64,000 nucleotides of DNA from Paeniglutamicibacter cryotolerans (GCF_014190875.1 NZ_JACHVS010000001.1:1054001-1118000), one strand, 5' to 3'. Positions 1 to 9,184 are shown, numbered from the stretch's first letter. Numbers and translations: made by a program. Notes: a model not told the origin generated them from the sequence alone.

Positions 1-242
1 CCCAGCTCCGACGGGTTTTCCTTGCCGGCCATCGTCATCACGGAAATCACCAGCAGGCTGGCGACAAAGGCGATGCCGAAGGCGGTCAGGCCAATATCGA
101 TGCGCAGCGGCTTATCGGAGCCGCCGGTCGAGGAAATCATGGCCACCAGGCCTGCGACGATGCCCAGGACGAGGGAGAAGAACAACGGCGCCTTAATGCT
201 CTGCTGCCATGGCTTCTTCTGCTCGGAAGGATTTTTGCCCAC
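1..242 (-). CDS. Small membrane protein, 3' end cut off by window edge
   Basis: The reading frame opens with GTG at 242-240 behind a strong AGGAGG ribosome site about eight bases upstream, and runs without a stop to the window edge (80 codons). The N-terminus is hydrophilic and Lys/Gln-rich (GKNPSEQKKPWQQS). Two hydrophobic stretches follow (about residues 18-36 and 48-68), separated by a short loop containing SSTGGSDK. The function is not recognised. It lies just downstream of another membrane-protein gene on the same strand, so the two may be co-transcribed. Confidence 0.7.
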   Translation of the reverse strand, partial: MGKNPSEQKKPWQQSIKAPLFFSLVLGIVAGLVAMISSTGGSDKPLRIDIGLTAFGIAFVASLLVISVMTMAGKENPSEL

Positions 243-282
243 GGTAATAGCCTCCTAGGCGAACTTTTGGTTGGGTCCCAGT

Positions 283-849
283 CTAGCGGGAGTCGCTGGT
301 GGACTTGGCATCGTGCCGGTAGCCCAGGGCGGAAATCAACAGGAATACGCCGATGATCACCATGCCACCGCCAACCACGCCGCCGATGGCATGGGCATCC
401 ATGCTCAGCACGAACATCATCGAAACACCGATGCCCAGCTGTACCAATCCGGTCATGAGCTGGTCTTTCAACGGAAGGTAGTCGCTGCGGTGGCGCAACC
501 ACAGCAGCAGGTCCAGCACGCCGGACAGGGCGAATACCGCCGCTGCTGCGATGCCTATCACCAAGGGCTGCGGAATAAGCACGATGATGATCGCCGCGAC
601 CAGCCAGGCCGCGCACTCGATCGCCATCGGGGCCTTGAGGTAGGCGGGCGCCGAGTCGTTGCGGGCATAGTCCCAGGTGAACTTCGCGCTCACCAGCAGC
701 ACCGCGGCCACCGCGTAGGCAACGAAGGCTGCGGACGGCTCCTGCCAGAAGATGGTCAGGGCTGCGAAGACGACTGCCGTCAACGCGCGCCACAGCACGA
801 CCTTCCATACGGAAGCGGAAATTTCGGTGGAGAGTTTCAGTTCAGGCAC
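283..849 (-). CDS. HdeD/DUF308-like integral membrane protein
   Basis: This 188-residue protein is almost entirely hydrophobic, with about six predicted membrane segments between residues 13 and 180 and a short charged tail ending KSTSDSR. The size and the paired short helices resemble HdeD-like (DUF308) membrane proteins, but no diagnostic motif is visible, so the family is tentative. The start is GTG at 849-847. It has no clear ribosome site but a TAGACT hexamer six bases upstream, which suggests a leaderless message. Confidence 0.7.
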   Translation of the reverse strand: MPELKLSTEISASVWKVVLWRALTAVVFAALTIFWQEPSAAFVAYAVAAVLLVSAKFTWDYARNDSAPAYLKAPMAIECAAWLVAAIIIVLIPQPLVIGIAAAAVFALSGVLDLLLWLRHRSDYLPLKDQLMTGLVQLGIGVSMMFVLSMDAHAIGGVVGGGMVIIGVFLLISALGYRHDAKSTSDSR

Positions 850-855
850 TCCCCG

Positions 856-861
856 AGTCTA
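856..861 (-). promoter_or_regulatory. Putative -10 element, HdeD-like gene
   Basis: Minus-strand TAGACT lies six bases before the GTG at 849. No convincing -35 is seen. Confidence 0.4.
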
Positions 862-872
862 CCGGCGCTGCG

Positions 873-2090
873 CTAAGCCCCGTGCCGCATGCGCAGCAGC
901 TCCGGGCCCAGGTCGGAAATGGACGCGGCCCCCATGAGCTGCATGTTGACGCGGATTTCCTCGGCGAGTAATTCAATCACCCGGGCAACGCCCCGCTCCC
1001 CGCCAGCCATCAGCCCGTAAAGATAGGCCCTGCCGATCAAAACGAAATCGGCGCCAGCACACAACCCGGCGACGATGTCCGAACCGGACATGATGCCCGA
1101 GTCCAGCATGATTTCAATATCCGGACCAACCTCGGCACGGATCATCGGCAGGGCCAGCAGTGAGACCGGCGCGCGGTCCAGCTGGCGCCCGCCGTGGTTG
1201 GATACCACGAGGCCGTCGGCTCCGGCAAGAACGGACTTCCGGGCATCCTCGGTCGTCAACACGCCCTTGACTATGAGCTTGCCGGGCCAGATCGAACGGA
1301 TCCACTCCAGGTCGGCGAAGGAAAGCGTGGGGTCGAACATCGAGTTGATGAGCGTGGGCAGGTCGGTGGCACTGTTCGAGAGCGAGGCGAACTTCAGCGA
1401 GTCGGTGCTGAGGAAGTTGAACCACCATTCGGGTCGGTAGGAGGCATCGAGCACCGTCTTGAGGTTCAGTTTCGGCGGTATCACCATACCGTTGCGCACA
1501 TCGCGCAGCCGCTGGCCGGCCACCGGCGTATCCACAGTGACCAGCAGGGTGTCATAGCCCGCAAGCTGTGCCCGTTCGAGCAGCGCCCGCGACTTCTCCC
1601 GGTCCTTCCACAGGTAGAGCTGGAACCAGCGTCGGGATCCGGGCGCCGCCTCGGCGACCTCCTCCAACGAACGGGTTCCCATGGTGGATAGGGAGAACGG
1701 GATCCCGGCCGCCGCTGCCGCGCGAACGGCCCCGGTTTCGCCTTCCGCATGCATGAAACGGGTGAACCCGGTCGGGGCGATGCCAAAGGGAAGCGCCGAC
1801 CGGCCCCCGGCGATCGAGGTCGAGAGGTCCACCTCGGCCGTGCCGTGCAGGATGCGTGGGATCAGCTCGACCGCATCGAAGGCATCACGGCTGCGCCGAT
1901 AGGTCAGTTCGCGCTGGGCCGCTCCGTCGACATAGTCGAAGGCCGCTGTGGGGGTACGCCGTTTGGCGATGGTCCGCAGGTCCCAGACGTCGGCGGCCTT
2001 GGCCAGTCGCGTTGCTCGACGGTCGAAGTTGATGGCCTCGAACTGCATCAGTGAACGCAGTTCGGACATCTGGGGGAAGCGGCGTTTCAT
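873..2090 (-). CDS. lldD: FMN-dependent alpha-hydroxy-acid (L-lactate) dehydrogenase
   Basis: This 405-residue enzyme should oxidise L-lactate or a related 2-hydroxy acid to the keto acid using FMN, feeding electrons to the respiratory chain or oxygen. Family landmarks are visible: the N-terminal FDYVDGAAQRE, the substrate-side GIAPTGF, the FMN-binding QLYLWKD, and near residue 305 the active-site SNHGGRQLD with its catalytic His and substrate-binding Arg. LDSGIMSGSDIV and LIGRAYLYG near the end bind the FMN phosphate. The start ATG has CAGGAGT eight bases upstream. It is divergent from a FadR-type regulator, a classic lactate-responsive arrangement. Lactate 2-monooxygenase or mandelate dehydrogenase cannot be excluded by reading alone. 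Confidence 0.9.
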   Translation of the reverse strand: MKRRFPQMSELRSLMQFEAINFDRRATRLAKAADVWDLRTIAKRRTPTAAFDYVDGAAQRELTYRRSRDAFDAVELIPRILHGTAEVDLSTSIAGGRSALPFGIAPTGFTRFMHAEGETGAVRAAAAAGIPFSLSTMGTRSLEEVAEAAPGSRRWFQLYLWKDREKSRALLERAQLAGYDTLLVTVDTPVAGQRLRDVRNGMVIPPKLNLKTVLDASYRPEWWFNFLSTDSLKFASLSNSATDLPTLINSMFDPTLSFADLEWIRSIWPGKLIVKGVLTTEDARKSVLAGADGLVVSNHGGRQLDRAPVSLLALPMIRAEVGPDIEIMLDSGIMSGSDIVAGLCAGADFVLIGRAYLYGLMAGGERGVARVIELLAEEIRVNMQLMGAASISDLGPELLRMRHGA

Positions 2091-2171
2091 CGGTGGACTC
2101 CTGGGGTGCCGGGGCGGATAGGGGGTGTCGCTTGCGGGATGTGCCGCACTGGAGGAAAATAAAAGATCCCT

Positions 2172-2183
2172 GAAAGATATTTC
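2172..2183. promoter_or_regulatory. Candidate regulator operator between lldD and gntR-type gene
   Basis: The imperfect palindrome GAAAgataTTTC lies in the 162-bp divergent gap, where a FadR-type repressor would be expected to bind. It does not match the usual GntR TGGTnnnACCA core, so the assignment is weak. Confidence 0.25.
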
Positions 2184-2252
2184 TAGCAGATCGTCGTCCG
2201 GATCATGAAGAGATGACGTGATCGCCGGTTCGCGCCCCGAAGGAAACCACCC

Positions 2253-2912
2253 ATGGCAGAATCCCTGGCTACCCGCCTCGGCTCCCGTTTGCGGCAGCAG
2301 ATCCTCACCGGTGTCTTGGCTCCGGGGACCGTCGTCGTCGAGCCCCGCCTAGCCGCGGATTTCGCCGTATCCAAGACTCCGGTCCGCGAGGCGCTGCAGC
2401 AGCTGGCCTCCGAAGGGCTGCTGACCGTCCTTCCCAAGAAGGGCTACCTGGTCCGCACCATGGGCCTGAACGACGTGCAGGAAACCCTCGACCTGCGCAT
2501 GCTGCTCGAGCCGCATGCAGCCAGGAGCGCCGCGGGGTTCCTCACCGACGCGCTCGTCGCCGACCTGCGCCAGGACCTCGACGCGCAGCGGGAAGCCGCC
2601 GAAAGCGCCCCCCTGGCGGCCATGTCCGCCGCCCGCTCCTTCCATCGGCGTCTGGCCTCCGGGTCCCGCAACGGCCGCCTGGCCGCGGCGCTGGACAAGT
2701 GCCTGGACGAGACGGCGCGGGCACACCATGTCCTTCCCGGGTTGCAGGACTACATGGGCGCACCGGAAGAACAGGCCGAACACGAACTGATCTACGCGGC
2801 CGTCGCGGCCGGCGACCCGGTTGCCGCCGAGTCGGCGATGCGCGCCCACCTGCGCTCCATCCACGCCGCGATGGCCAGCCAATTCAACGCGCCGGGCAAC
2901 CTTTGGGGCTGA
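2253..2912 (+). CDS. GntR-family (FadR subfamily) transcriptional regulator
   Basis: This 219-residue regulator has an N-terminal winged helix (residues 1-75) containing the GntR signature around SKTPVREALQQLASEGL. A helical FCD effector domain follows (about 80-210). FCD metal and effector residues are present as LRMLLEPHAA, SFHRRLA and the repeated His pattern in the last third (EHELIY, AHLRSIH). FCD proteins sense small carboxylates. Divergent placement next to lldD suggests it senses lactate or a related acid and controls that gene and itself. The ribosome site GAAGGAAA precedes the ATG. Confidence 0.88.
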   Translation: MAESLATRLGSRLRQQILTGVLAPGTVVVEPRLAADFAVSKTPVREALQQLASEGLLTVLPKKGYLVRTMGLNDVQETLDLRMLLEPHAARSAAGFLTDALVADLRQDLDAQREAAESAPLAAMSAARSFHRRLASGSRNGRLAAALDKCLDETARAHHVLPGLQDYMGAPEEQAEHELIYAAVAAGDPVAAESAMRAHLRSIHAAMASQFNAPGNLWG

Positions 2913-2941
2913 ATCACCAAGCCGCTCCCCCCGGCCCCCGA

Positions 2942-4303
2942 TCAGGCTCCCAGCCGCATCCAGCCGTCGTTGCGCACCCGCCAGAGCAGCGTCGCCGCGC
3001 GCGCGCCCATGTAGCCGAAGCCGAATGCCAGCCAGAGCCACAGGATCGCCGAGGTCCCCGGGTGTTCGGCCGATCCGACCCACCAGATCAGCGGCCCGTA
3101 GACCATCAGGTTCACAAGGCCCGCCAGGGCCAGGTAACGGGCATCTCCGGCGCCGATCAATACCCCGTCCAGCACGAATACCAACCCGCACAGAGGTTGG
3201 CTGGCCGCCAACACCCATAGGCCGACGGCCGCCGCTGCCCGAACCGCCGGATCGGAGGTGAACAGCGCCCCGGCAAACGGCGCCGCGACTGCCAGCAGCA
3301 CCCCGGTCGCCACCCCGAAGACCAGCCCCCAGCGGCACATGATGCCGGTCAACCGCCGGGCCAAGACCTTGTCCCCGGCGCCTAGTTCCTTGCCGATCAG
3401 CGCCTGCGCCGCAATGGCCAGAGCATCGAGGGCGAAGGCAAGGAACGTGAAAATGGTGAAGACCAACTGGTGCGCCGCCAGGGTCAGCGTGCCCTGCGCC
3501 GTGGCTAACCAGACGGTAGCCAGGACGGCGATGCGCAGGCTGAGCGTACGCAGCATCAGCCACGAACCGACTTGCCCGGTGCTCAGCACGCCGGCGGCGT
3601 TCGGCAGCAGACCCGCCCCGGCCTTCCTGATCCGCGGGACCAGCAGCCACAGGTAGACGACTGCCATGCCCCATTGTGCGATGGACGTACCCAGCGCCGC
3701 ACCCGCTACCGACATCCCGGCCACATAGACCAGGGTGAAATTCAAGATGATGTTGGCCCCGAACCCGGCGCCGGCGACGAACAGCGGCGTCCGGGTGTCC
3801 TGCAGCCCACGCAGCACGCCGGTGGCGGCAAGCACCAGCAGCATCGCGGGGATTCCCGGGGTGGAGTACCTGATGTAGTCGACGGCGAACCCCGCCACCA
3901 CGCCGTCTGCTCCCAGGGATCCGGCCAGTGCGGGTGCGCTGAACCACCCGGCCACCGCCAGAGCCAGCCCGAGGCCAAGCGCCAGCCAGATGCCGTCGCG
4001 TCCCGCCGCCATGGCCCGGCCGAGCTGTCCGGCACCCACGGCCCGGGCCACGGCGGGGGTGGTGGAGTAGGCCAGGAAGACCATGAGGCCCACGGCCGTC
4101 TGCAGCACCGTCGCACCGAGTCCCGCGCCAGCCAGCTCATTGATGCCCAGGTGCCCGATGATCGCGGTATCGGCGAGCAGGAACAGCGGTTCGGCGATCA
4201 GGGCCCCGAGCGCGGGCAAGGCGAGGGCAAGGATCGTGCGCCCGGGTTTCTGCGGCACGCCGGATCCCGGTGGGGACGTGGTGGACATGGCTTCGGGCTT
4301 CAC
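2942..4303 (-). CDS. MATE-family multidrug/cation efflux transporter
   Basis: This 453-residue polytopic membrane protein has about twelve helices in the two six-helix bundles typical of MATE (DinF-like) exporters, which use a Na+ or H+ gradient to expel organic cations. The N-terminal half carries LALPALGALIAEPLFLLADT, the usual MATE opening with the helix-1 Asp. GTG at 4303 is preferred because TAGGCT stands six bases upstream. ATG at 4288 is an alternative. The preceding MFS gene ends four bases upstream, so it can also be read through from that operon. Confidence 0.87.
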   Translation of the reverse strand: MKPEAMSTTSPPGSGVPQKPGRTILALALPALGALIAEPLFLLADTAIIGHLGINELAGAGLGATVLQTAVGLMVFLAYSTTPAVARAVGAGQLGRAMAAGRDGIWLALGLGLALAVAGWFSAPALAGSLGADGVVAGFAVDYIRYSTPGIPAMLLVLAATGVLRGLQDTRTPLFVAGAGFGANIILNFTLVYVAGMSVAGAALGTSIAQWGMAVVYLWLLVPRIRKAGAGLLPNAAGVLSTGQVGSWLMLRTLSLRIAVLATVWLATAQGTLTLAAHQLVFTIFTFLAFALDALAIAAQALIGKELGAGDKVLARRLTGIMCRWGLVFGVATGVLLAVAAPFAGALFTSDPAVRAAAAVGLWVLAASQPLCGLVFVLDGVLIGAGDARYLALAGLVNLMVYGPLIWWVGSAEHPGTSAILWLWLAFGFGYMGARAATLLWRVRNDGWMRLGA

Positions 4304-4307
4304 TCCC

Positions 4308-5555
4308 CTAGCCTAGTGGGAGCGTGCCGGGTTTGGCCGATCGCAGTCCGGCCACGGCCAGCGCCGCTGCGATGACCAGGAGCACACCCACGCACAGGAC
4401 CAGGCCGTCCCAGCCGACGGCGGCAAACGCCAGCCCCACGGCCCATCCGAAGAGCGAGGAACCGGCGTAGTAGGCCAGGTTGTAAAGGCTGGCTGCTTGG
4501 GCACGGCCATCTGCCCCGAGCAATGGGATCCACCCGCTGGCCACGGCATGGGCCCCGAAGAAACCTGCAGTGAATACGAGCAGCCCGCCCAGGATGGCGG
4601 GCAGCCAATCGAGCAGCGTCACTGCCAGTCCGGCTGCCATGAGCCCGATGGCGCACAGCAGTACCGGAAGCCGTTGGAAGCGGGTGATCAGCGCCCCGGC
4701 GCGCCCCGAGGACCAGGTTCCGGAGAGATACGCCAGGAAGACCAGCGAGGCCATGGTCGCGGAGATTGAGAACGGCGGGGCCTCCAACCGGAAGCCCAGG
4801 TAGTTGTACACGGCCACGAAGCCGCCCATGAGCAGGAATCCCTGCGCGTAAAGCACCAGCAGGCGTGGGCGGCGCAGGTTCATCCACAGCTTCGCCCAGA
4901 CACTCGGAGCCCCGGGGGTACCGCGTGGCACCGGGATGAATCCCCGCGGTTTCGGCGCGCTCACCACGAACACGGTGGCCGCAGCAGCTGCCATCAGCGC
5001 CACCGCCAGCGTCCCGACGCGCCAGCCTGCCCACTCGCCCAGCGGACCGGCTACCAGGCGTCCGGCCAGGCCACCCAGGGCCGTGCCGGCGATATAGGTT
5101 CCAGCGGCCGCCGCAGAATGCAGCGCCGCCACCTCCTCGCTCAGATAGGCCAGGGCCACCGCCGGGATCCCACCCAGCGCCATTCCCTCGGCGAAGCGCA
5201 GCGCAAGGAGCACGCCGAATCCGCTGGAGGCCGGCACCAGTAATCCGAGCACCACGGCCGCCAGCACCGCCATCTTCATGGCCCGCAGCCGCCCGAACCG
5301 GTCGGCCACGGCCGACCAAGCGATCACCGAGCACGCCAGTCCGAGGGGCGCGGCGGAGACGGTCAGGGCCGCATCGGCCTCACTGACCCCCAGGTCGCGG
5401 GAGATGGCAGGAAGCACTCCCTGCGGGGAATACAGCTGGGAGAACGTGGCGACGCCGGCGGCAAAAAGTGCCAGAATCATCCGCCGGTAACCCGGGCTGC
5501 CGGGGACGTGCCCGGTCCTGGGGCGATCGGCGGCCGCAGAGGTGGAAGCCGACAT
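4308..5555 (-). CDS. MFS transporter (YnfM/Bcr-like exporter)
   Basis: This 415-residue protein has twelve predicted membrane segments. The loop between helices 2 and 3 carries a recognisable MFS motif A variant, SAVADRFGRLRAMK, and helix 1 has SQLYSPQGVLPAISRDLG, the pattern of YnfM-type exporters. The substrate is unknown. It starts three bases after the CPBP protease stop and ends four bases before the MATE start, so the three genes form one minus-strand operon of membrane proteins. No Shine-Dalgarno is visible, suggesting translational coupling. Confidence 0.85.
   Translation of the reverse strand: MSASTSAAADRPRTGHVPGSPGYRRMILALFAAGVATFSQLYSPQGVLPAISRDLGVSEADAALTVSAAPLGLACSVIAWSAVADRFGRLRAMKMAVLAAVVLGLLVPASSGFGVLLALRFAEGMALGGIPAVALAYLSEEVAALHSAAAAGTYIAGTALGGLAGRLVAGPLGEWAGWRVGTLAVALMAAAAATVFVVSAPKPRGFIPVPRGTPGAPSVWAKLWMNLRRPRLLVLYAQGFLLMGGFVAVYNYLGFRLEAPPFSISATMASLVFLAYLSGTWSSGRAGALITRFQRLPVLLCAIGLMAAGLAVTLLDWLPAILGGLLVFTAGFFGAHAVASGWIPLLGADGRAQAASLYNLAYYAGSSLFGWAVGLAFAAVGWDGLVLCVGVLLVIAAALAVAGLRSAKPGTLPLG
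4310..4315 (-). promoter_or_regulatory. Putative internal -10 element, MATE gene
   Basis: Minus-strand TAGGCT overlaps the end of the MFS gene and lies six bases before the MATE GTG. Confidence 0.35.
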
Positions 5556-5558
5556 CGG

Positions 5559-6323
5559 CTAGGACTGCAGCAGCGGCAGCAGCGTGTACGAGACGCTTAG
5601 TGCCACCGCGTTGTTGAAGAAATGCAGCACGTAGGAATACGCCATCGACCTGCCCGAGAGCACGTAGGCGACGGAAATCACCGCACCCAGTGTCACGTAC
5701 GGGATCGCCGAGGTGATCTCGAAGCTTCCGGAACCGACGAAGTGGATGCCGGCAAACAAGATGATGGAAATGACGACACAGACCCACACGTTCAGTTTCC
5801 GGCTGAGTTTGCCGATGAGCAGATGCCGGAAGATGTATTCCTCGACCAGTGGGCCCATCACCACGGCTACGAAGAACATGGTGGTGAAGGGAATCTCCCG
5901 GGTCATCCCCTCGATGGCAAGCTGGTTTTCGCTCTTCACCGCCTGCCCCATGAGGGTCAGCAGGATTGCCGTCACCATCAGCGAGCCGAACCAGGTCCCG
6001 GGAACCAGGAACCACTTGGCCCAGGGATTGTATCTGAAGGTGCGAGCCGAGTTCTTCAACGTCTTGAAGGCCATGATCATCGCCCCGGTGAACAGCACCA
6101 TGTAGGCGATCAGGTTCACGGCGAACAGCGCGGCTTCCTCGTTCCTGAAGGCGCCGGCGAAACCGGGGAGGGCCATGATCAAGCTGGCGCCCCCGGCCAC
6201 CATGAGCAGCAGGTACAACGCCACCATGACGGCATCGCCGACCCGGAACCGGCCCGGACCGAAGACCGGATGACGGCGGCGCGGGGTCTGCCCCAGCGAC
6301 GCGGGTGCAATCTGGTAAGCCAT
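5559..6323 (-). CDS. CPBP-family intramembrane glutamic endopeptidase
   Basis: This 254-residue membrane protein of about eight segments belongs to the CAAX protease and bacteriocin-processing (Abi) family. The conserved motifs are in order in the C-terminal half: EEYIFRH (EExxxR) near residue 162, FAGIHF (FxxxH) near 195 and HFFNN (HxxxN) near 238. These supply the catalytic Glu and His residues inside the membrane. The target is unknown; bacterial members process prenylated or secreted peptides or give bacteriocin self-immunity. It is the first gene of the CPBP-MFS-MATE operon and has a -10-like TAGTCT right before its ATG. Confidence 0.88.
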   Translation of the reverse strand: MAYQIAPASLGQTPRRRHPVFGPGRFRVGDAVMVALYLLLMVAGGASLIMALPGFAGAFRNEEAALFAVNLIAYMVLFTGAMIMAFKTLKNSARTFRYNPWAKWFLVPGTWFGSLMVTAILLTLMGQAVKSENQLAIEGMTREIPFTTMFFVAVVMGPLVEEYIFRHLLIGKLSRKLNVWVCVVISIILFAGIHFVGSGSFEITSAIPYVTLGAVISVAYVLSGRSMAYSYVLHFFNNAVALSVSYTLLPLLQS

Positions 6324-6329
6324 CTTTCC

Positions 6330-6335
6330 AGACTA
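6330..6335 (-). promoter_or_regulatory. Putative -10 element, CPBP-MFS-MATE operon
   Basis: Minus-strand TAGTCT lies six bases before the ATG at 6323. Confidence 0.4.
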
Positions 6336-6397
6336 GCGACCCGGCGTGTCCGGCGCACACATCGGGTCGCGGGAGCGTCGCCCCACGAGGGCAGCGC

Positions 6398-7054
6398 TCA
6401 GCCGAGCAGCAGGCCGGCCTCGGCCGCCAGGATGGGGGCCAGGTCGGCCAGCTGCATCTCGTCGATGGTGGCGCCCCGCAGGCCTGAGATTCCGGTGACC
6501 GAACGCAGCGTGATCCCGCGCAGGTCGGCGTGCTTGAGCTTGGAGCCGTTGACGATCAGCGAATCGATCCGGCAGCCGGGGAAGGAAACACGTTCCAACT
6601 GGGCCGAGCCCAAGTCCAGTTCCTCGATGATCACGTCACGGAAGACCACGTCCTTTAACTTGGCCGAGCGCAGGTTCACGTAGCCTAGCTTGCCCCCGTC
6701 GAAGAGGGTGGACCGGATCGATGCTCCGTGGAGTTCGGCGGAACCGATCCGGGTGCGGCGCAGTTCGGTGTTCCACCAGACGCTGCCCGCCGCCTGCAGC
6801 GAGGGGGCGTTCAGTTCCTCGAAGCGGCAGTCCCCGAAGCTGGCCCGCTGCAGCTCGGCGCCCTGCAAACCGACGCGCTTGAACACGCATTCGGTGAAGG
6901 CCGTATCCTCCAGGTCAAGGCCCGCGCCGTCGTCCGAATCGAAAAGCAGGCCCTCGCTGCGGCCGTCGACTTCCAAGGCGGTCAGGTCCCCGAAGCCGGT
7001 GGTGACAAGCTCGGGGAATTTGGGCAGGCGCGGAACCGTGGGTGCTTTGGACAT
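6398..7054 (-). CDS. Pentapeptide-repeat protein
   Basis: The 218-residue product is built from tandem five-residue repeats of the A(D/N)LxX type, seen from residue 50 to 200 as units such as AELQR, ASFGD, AELHG, ASIRS, AKLKD, AQLER, SKLKH and ADLRG. Such repeats fold into a right-handed square beta helix. Family members include DNA-mimic gyrase protectors (MfpA, Qnr), but many have no known role and the quinolone link is not shown here. The start at 7054 is chosen because TAGTCT stands seven bases upstream; a longer frame from 7111 would run into a terminator hairpin. Confidence 0.85.
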   Translation of the reverse strand: MSKAPTVPRLPKFPELVTTGFGDLTALEVDGRSEGLLFDSDDGAGLDLEDTAFTECVFKRVGLQGAELQRASFGDCRFEELNAPSLQAAGSVWWNTELRRTRIGSAELHGASIRSTLFDGGKLGYVNLRSAKLKDVVFRDVIIEELDLGSAQLERVSFPGCRIDSLIVNGSKLKHADLRGITLRSVTGISGLRGATIDEMQLADLAPILAAEAGLLLG

Positions 7055-7061
7055 GCGATTA

Positions 7062-7067
7062 AGACTA
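7062..7067 (-). promoter_or_regulatory. Putative -10 element, pentapeptide-repeat gene
   Basis: Minus-strand TAGTCT with a seven-base spacer to the ATG at 7054. Confidence 0.4.
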
Positions 7068-7079
7068 GCCCCCGGAACA

Positions 7080-7120
7080 CGACGGGGGATGCCGGGGGTG
7101 ACCCATAACATCCCCCGTCG
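7080..7120 (-). terminator. Hairpin after the ABC exporter operon
   Basis: A perfect 12-bp inverted repeat (CGACGGGGGATG at 7080-7091 and its complement at 7109-7120) with a 17-base loop sits 33 bases beyond the stop of the exporter operon. It has no U-tract, so it is either a GC-strong terminator without one or a transcript-stabilising stem. Confidence 0.65.
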
Positions 7121-7153
7121 GGACCCGCGCCGGCGCCGCCGAACCGCCCGCCG

Positions 7154-9184
7154 CTAGATGGCTGGTACCGCGGCGGAAGTGGATTCCGGCTCTGGTTCCG
7201 CACCGGAGGCCGGGCCGGCGAACTGGGACTCGTAGAGCCTGAAATAGGCACCCCGGGCAGCGAGCAGCTGCTCGTGGTCGCCCTGCTCCACGATGTGCCC
7301 GGACTCCATCACCAGGATGGTGTCGGCGTCGCGGATCGTGGAGAGCCGGTGCGCGATCACGAAGCTGGTCCGCTCGGTGCGCAGCGCTGCCATGGCCTGC
7401 TGCACCAGCAGTTCGGTGCGCGTATCCACCGACGAGGTCGCCTCGTCCAGGATCAGCAGCGACGGGTTGGCGATGAACGCCCGGGCGATGGTGATCAGCT
7501 GCTTCTCACCGGCGGAGACGTTCGTTCCCTCGTCCTCGATCACCGTGTCGTACCCCTCGGGCAGCGCCCGCACGAACCGGTCCACATAGGTGGCCTTCGC
7601 CGCGGCGTAGACCTCCTCGTCGGTGGCCTCCAAGCGCCCGTAGCGGATGTTCTCCCGGATGGTTCCGTTGAACAACCAGGCGTCCTGCAGCACCATGCCG
7701 ACCTTGGATCGCAGCTCCGCCCGAGACAGGTCGGTGATCCCGATCCCGTCGAGGGTGATCCGCCCGGAGTCGAGCTCGTAGAAGCGCATCACGAGATTCA
7801 CCAGCGTGGTCTTGCCGGCGCCGGTCGGGCCGACGATGGCCACCGTATGGCCCGGGTGTGCCTCGAAGGAAAGCCCCTCGATGAGCGGCTTGTCCGGGTC
7901 GTAGGAGAAGCCGACGTTCTCGAACTCGACCAGCCCGCTGGTGCGCTCGGGCAGGTGCGCGGTAGCCTCCTCGGCGCCTTCCTCCTGCGCATCGAGCAGT
8001 TCGAAGGTCCGCTCCGCCGAGGCGACACCGGACTGGAGCATGTTGGCCATGCCGGCCATCTGTCCCAGCGGCTGGGTGAACTCGCGCGAGTACTGGATGA
8101 ACGCGGTCGCATCCCCCAGGGACATCTGGCCCGAGGCGACGCGCAGGCCGCCGACCACGGCAATGCCGACGTAGGCCAGGTACGAGACGAACTGCATGAC
8201 CGGGAAGATCATCCCGGAGACGAACTGGGCGCCGAAGGAGGCCTTGTAGAGCTCCTCGTTGCGCTCGTCGAAACGCGCGATCATGTCGTTTTCGCGGCCG
8301 AAGACCTTCATCAGGTCGTGCCCGGAGAAGGATTCCTCGATCTGCCCGTTCAGCGAACCTGTGGACTTCCACTGCTTCTTGAAGAGCCCCTGCGCGCGCG
8401 AACCGATCAGCCCGGCCGCCACAGCCGAGAGCGGCAGGGCGATCAGCGCAATCAGGGCGAGCTGCCAGGAAACGATGAACATCATGACCACGATGCCGAT
8501 CACCGTCAGCGCGGACTGGATCAGCTGGCTGAAGGCCTGCTGGAGCGCGTTCTGGATGTTGTCCACGTCGTTGGTGACCCGGGAGAGCAGGTCACCGCGT
8601 TGGCGGGTGTCGAAGTAGTTCAGCGGCAGCCTGTTCAGCTTGCGTTCGACGTCCTTGCGCAGGTTGTAGACCACGCGCATGACCAGCTTGTTCAGCAGGT
8701 AGCCCTGCGCCCACATGAACACCGATGCCACGAAGTACATGGCCAGCACGATCATGATGTACCGTCCGAGCAGGATGAAGTCGATGCCTGCGCCGGGGAC
8801 AATGTCCATCCTGGACAGCATGTCGGCCCGGTCGTTCTGGCCCTCTGCACGCAGTCCGGCGATCAGCTGCGCCATGTCGGTGCCGGCCGGGATGCCGACG
8901 CCGAAGACTCCGGAGAAGATCACGTCCATGGCCTTGCCCAGGATCTTGGGCGCTATCACCGAAAGCACCACGCCGGCCATCACGAACAGCAGCACGACGG
9001 TGATGCCGGCCTTTTCGGGGACCAGCAGCCCCATCAGCCGTTTGGCCGAGGGCCAGAACTCCTTCGCCTTGCGCACCGACTGGGTGCCGCCGAAACCGTC
9101 GTCCATCTCCATCGGGGCGAAGTCCTCCGCCGATTCCTCCACGGCGATGGCCGAAGCGTACTTTGCCTTCTTGTTCCGTGCCAT
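7154..9184 (-). CDS. ABC exporter half-transporter, canonical ATP site subunit
   Basis: This 676-residue fused permease-ATPase has a charged cytoplasmic N-terminus of about 55 residues, a six-helix ABC type-1 exporter domain (about 60-400) and a nucleotide-binding domain. Walker A is GPTGAGKTT near 453, Walker B ILDEATSSVD near 579 keeps the catalytic Glu, and the switch His is present in IAHRLSTI. The signature loop is atypical, VSAGEKQ instead of LSGGQ. Together with the subunit directly upstream this matches the split of intact and degenerate sites known for heterodimeric exporters such as TM287/288, BmrCD and LmrCD, which export drugs or lipids. The genes abut with no gap. Confidence 0.92.
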   Translation of the reverse strand: MARNKKAKYASAIAVEESAEDFAPMEMDDGFGGTQSVRKAKEFWPSAKRLMGLLVPEKAGITVVLLFVMAGVVLSVIAPKILGKAMDVIFSGVFGVGIPAGTDMAQLIAGLRAEGQNDRADMLSRMDIVPGAGIDFILLGRYIMIVLAMYFVASVFMWAQGYLLNKLVMRVVYNLRKDVERKLNRLPLNYFDTRQRGDLLSRVTNDVDNIQNALQQAFSQLIQSALTVIGIVVMMFIVSWQLALIALIALPLSAVAAGLIGSRAQGLFKKQWKSTGSLNGQIEESFSGHDLMKVFGRENDMIARFDERNEELYKASFGAQFVSGMIFPVMQFVSYLAYVGIAVVGGLRVASGQMSLGDATAFIQYSREFTQPLGQMAGMANMLQSGVASAERTFELLDAQEEGAEEATAHLPERTSGLVEFENVGFSYDPDKPLIEGLSFEAHPGHTVAIVGPTGAGKTTLVNLVMRFYELDSGRITLDGIGITDLSRAELRSKVGMVLQDAWLFNGTIRENIRYGRLEATDEEVYAAAKATYVDRFVRALPEGYDTVIEDEGTNVSAGEKQLITIARAFIANPSLLILDEATSSVDTRTELLVQQAMAALRTERTSFVIAHRLSTIRDADTILVMESGHIVEQGDHEQLLAARGAYFRLYESQFAGPASGAEPEPESTSAAVPAI

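Noticed and set aside
2349..3947. A 532-codon minus-strand frame
   Set aside because: It crosses the GntR-type gene and the MATE gene in other frames and is a compositional shadow.
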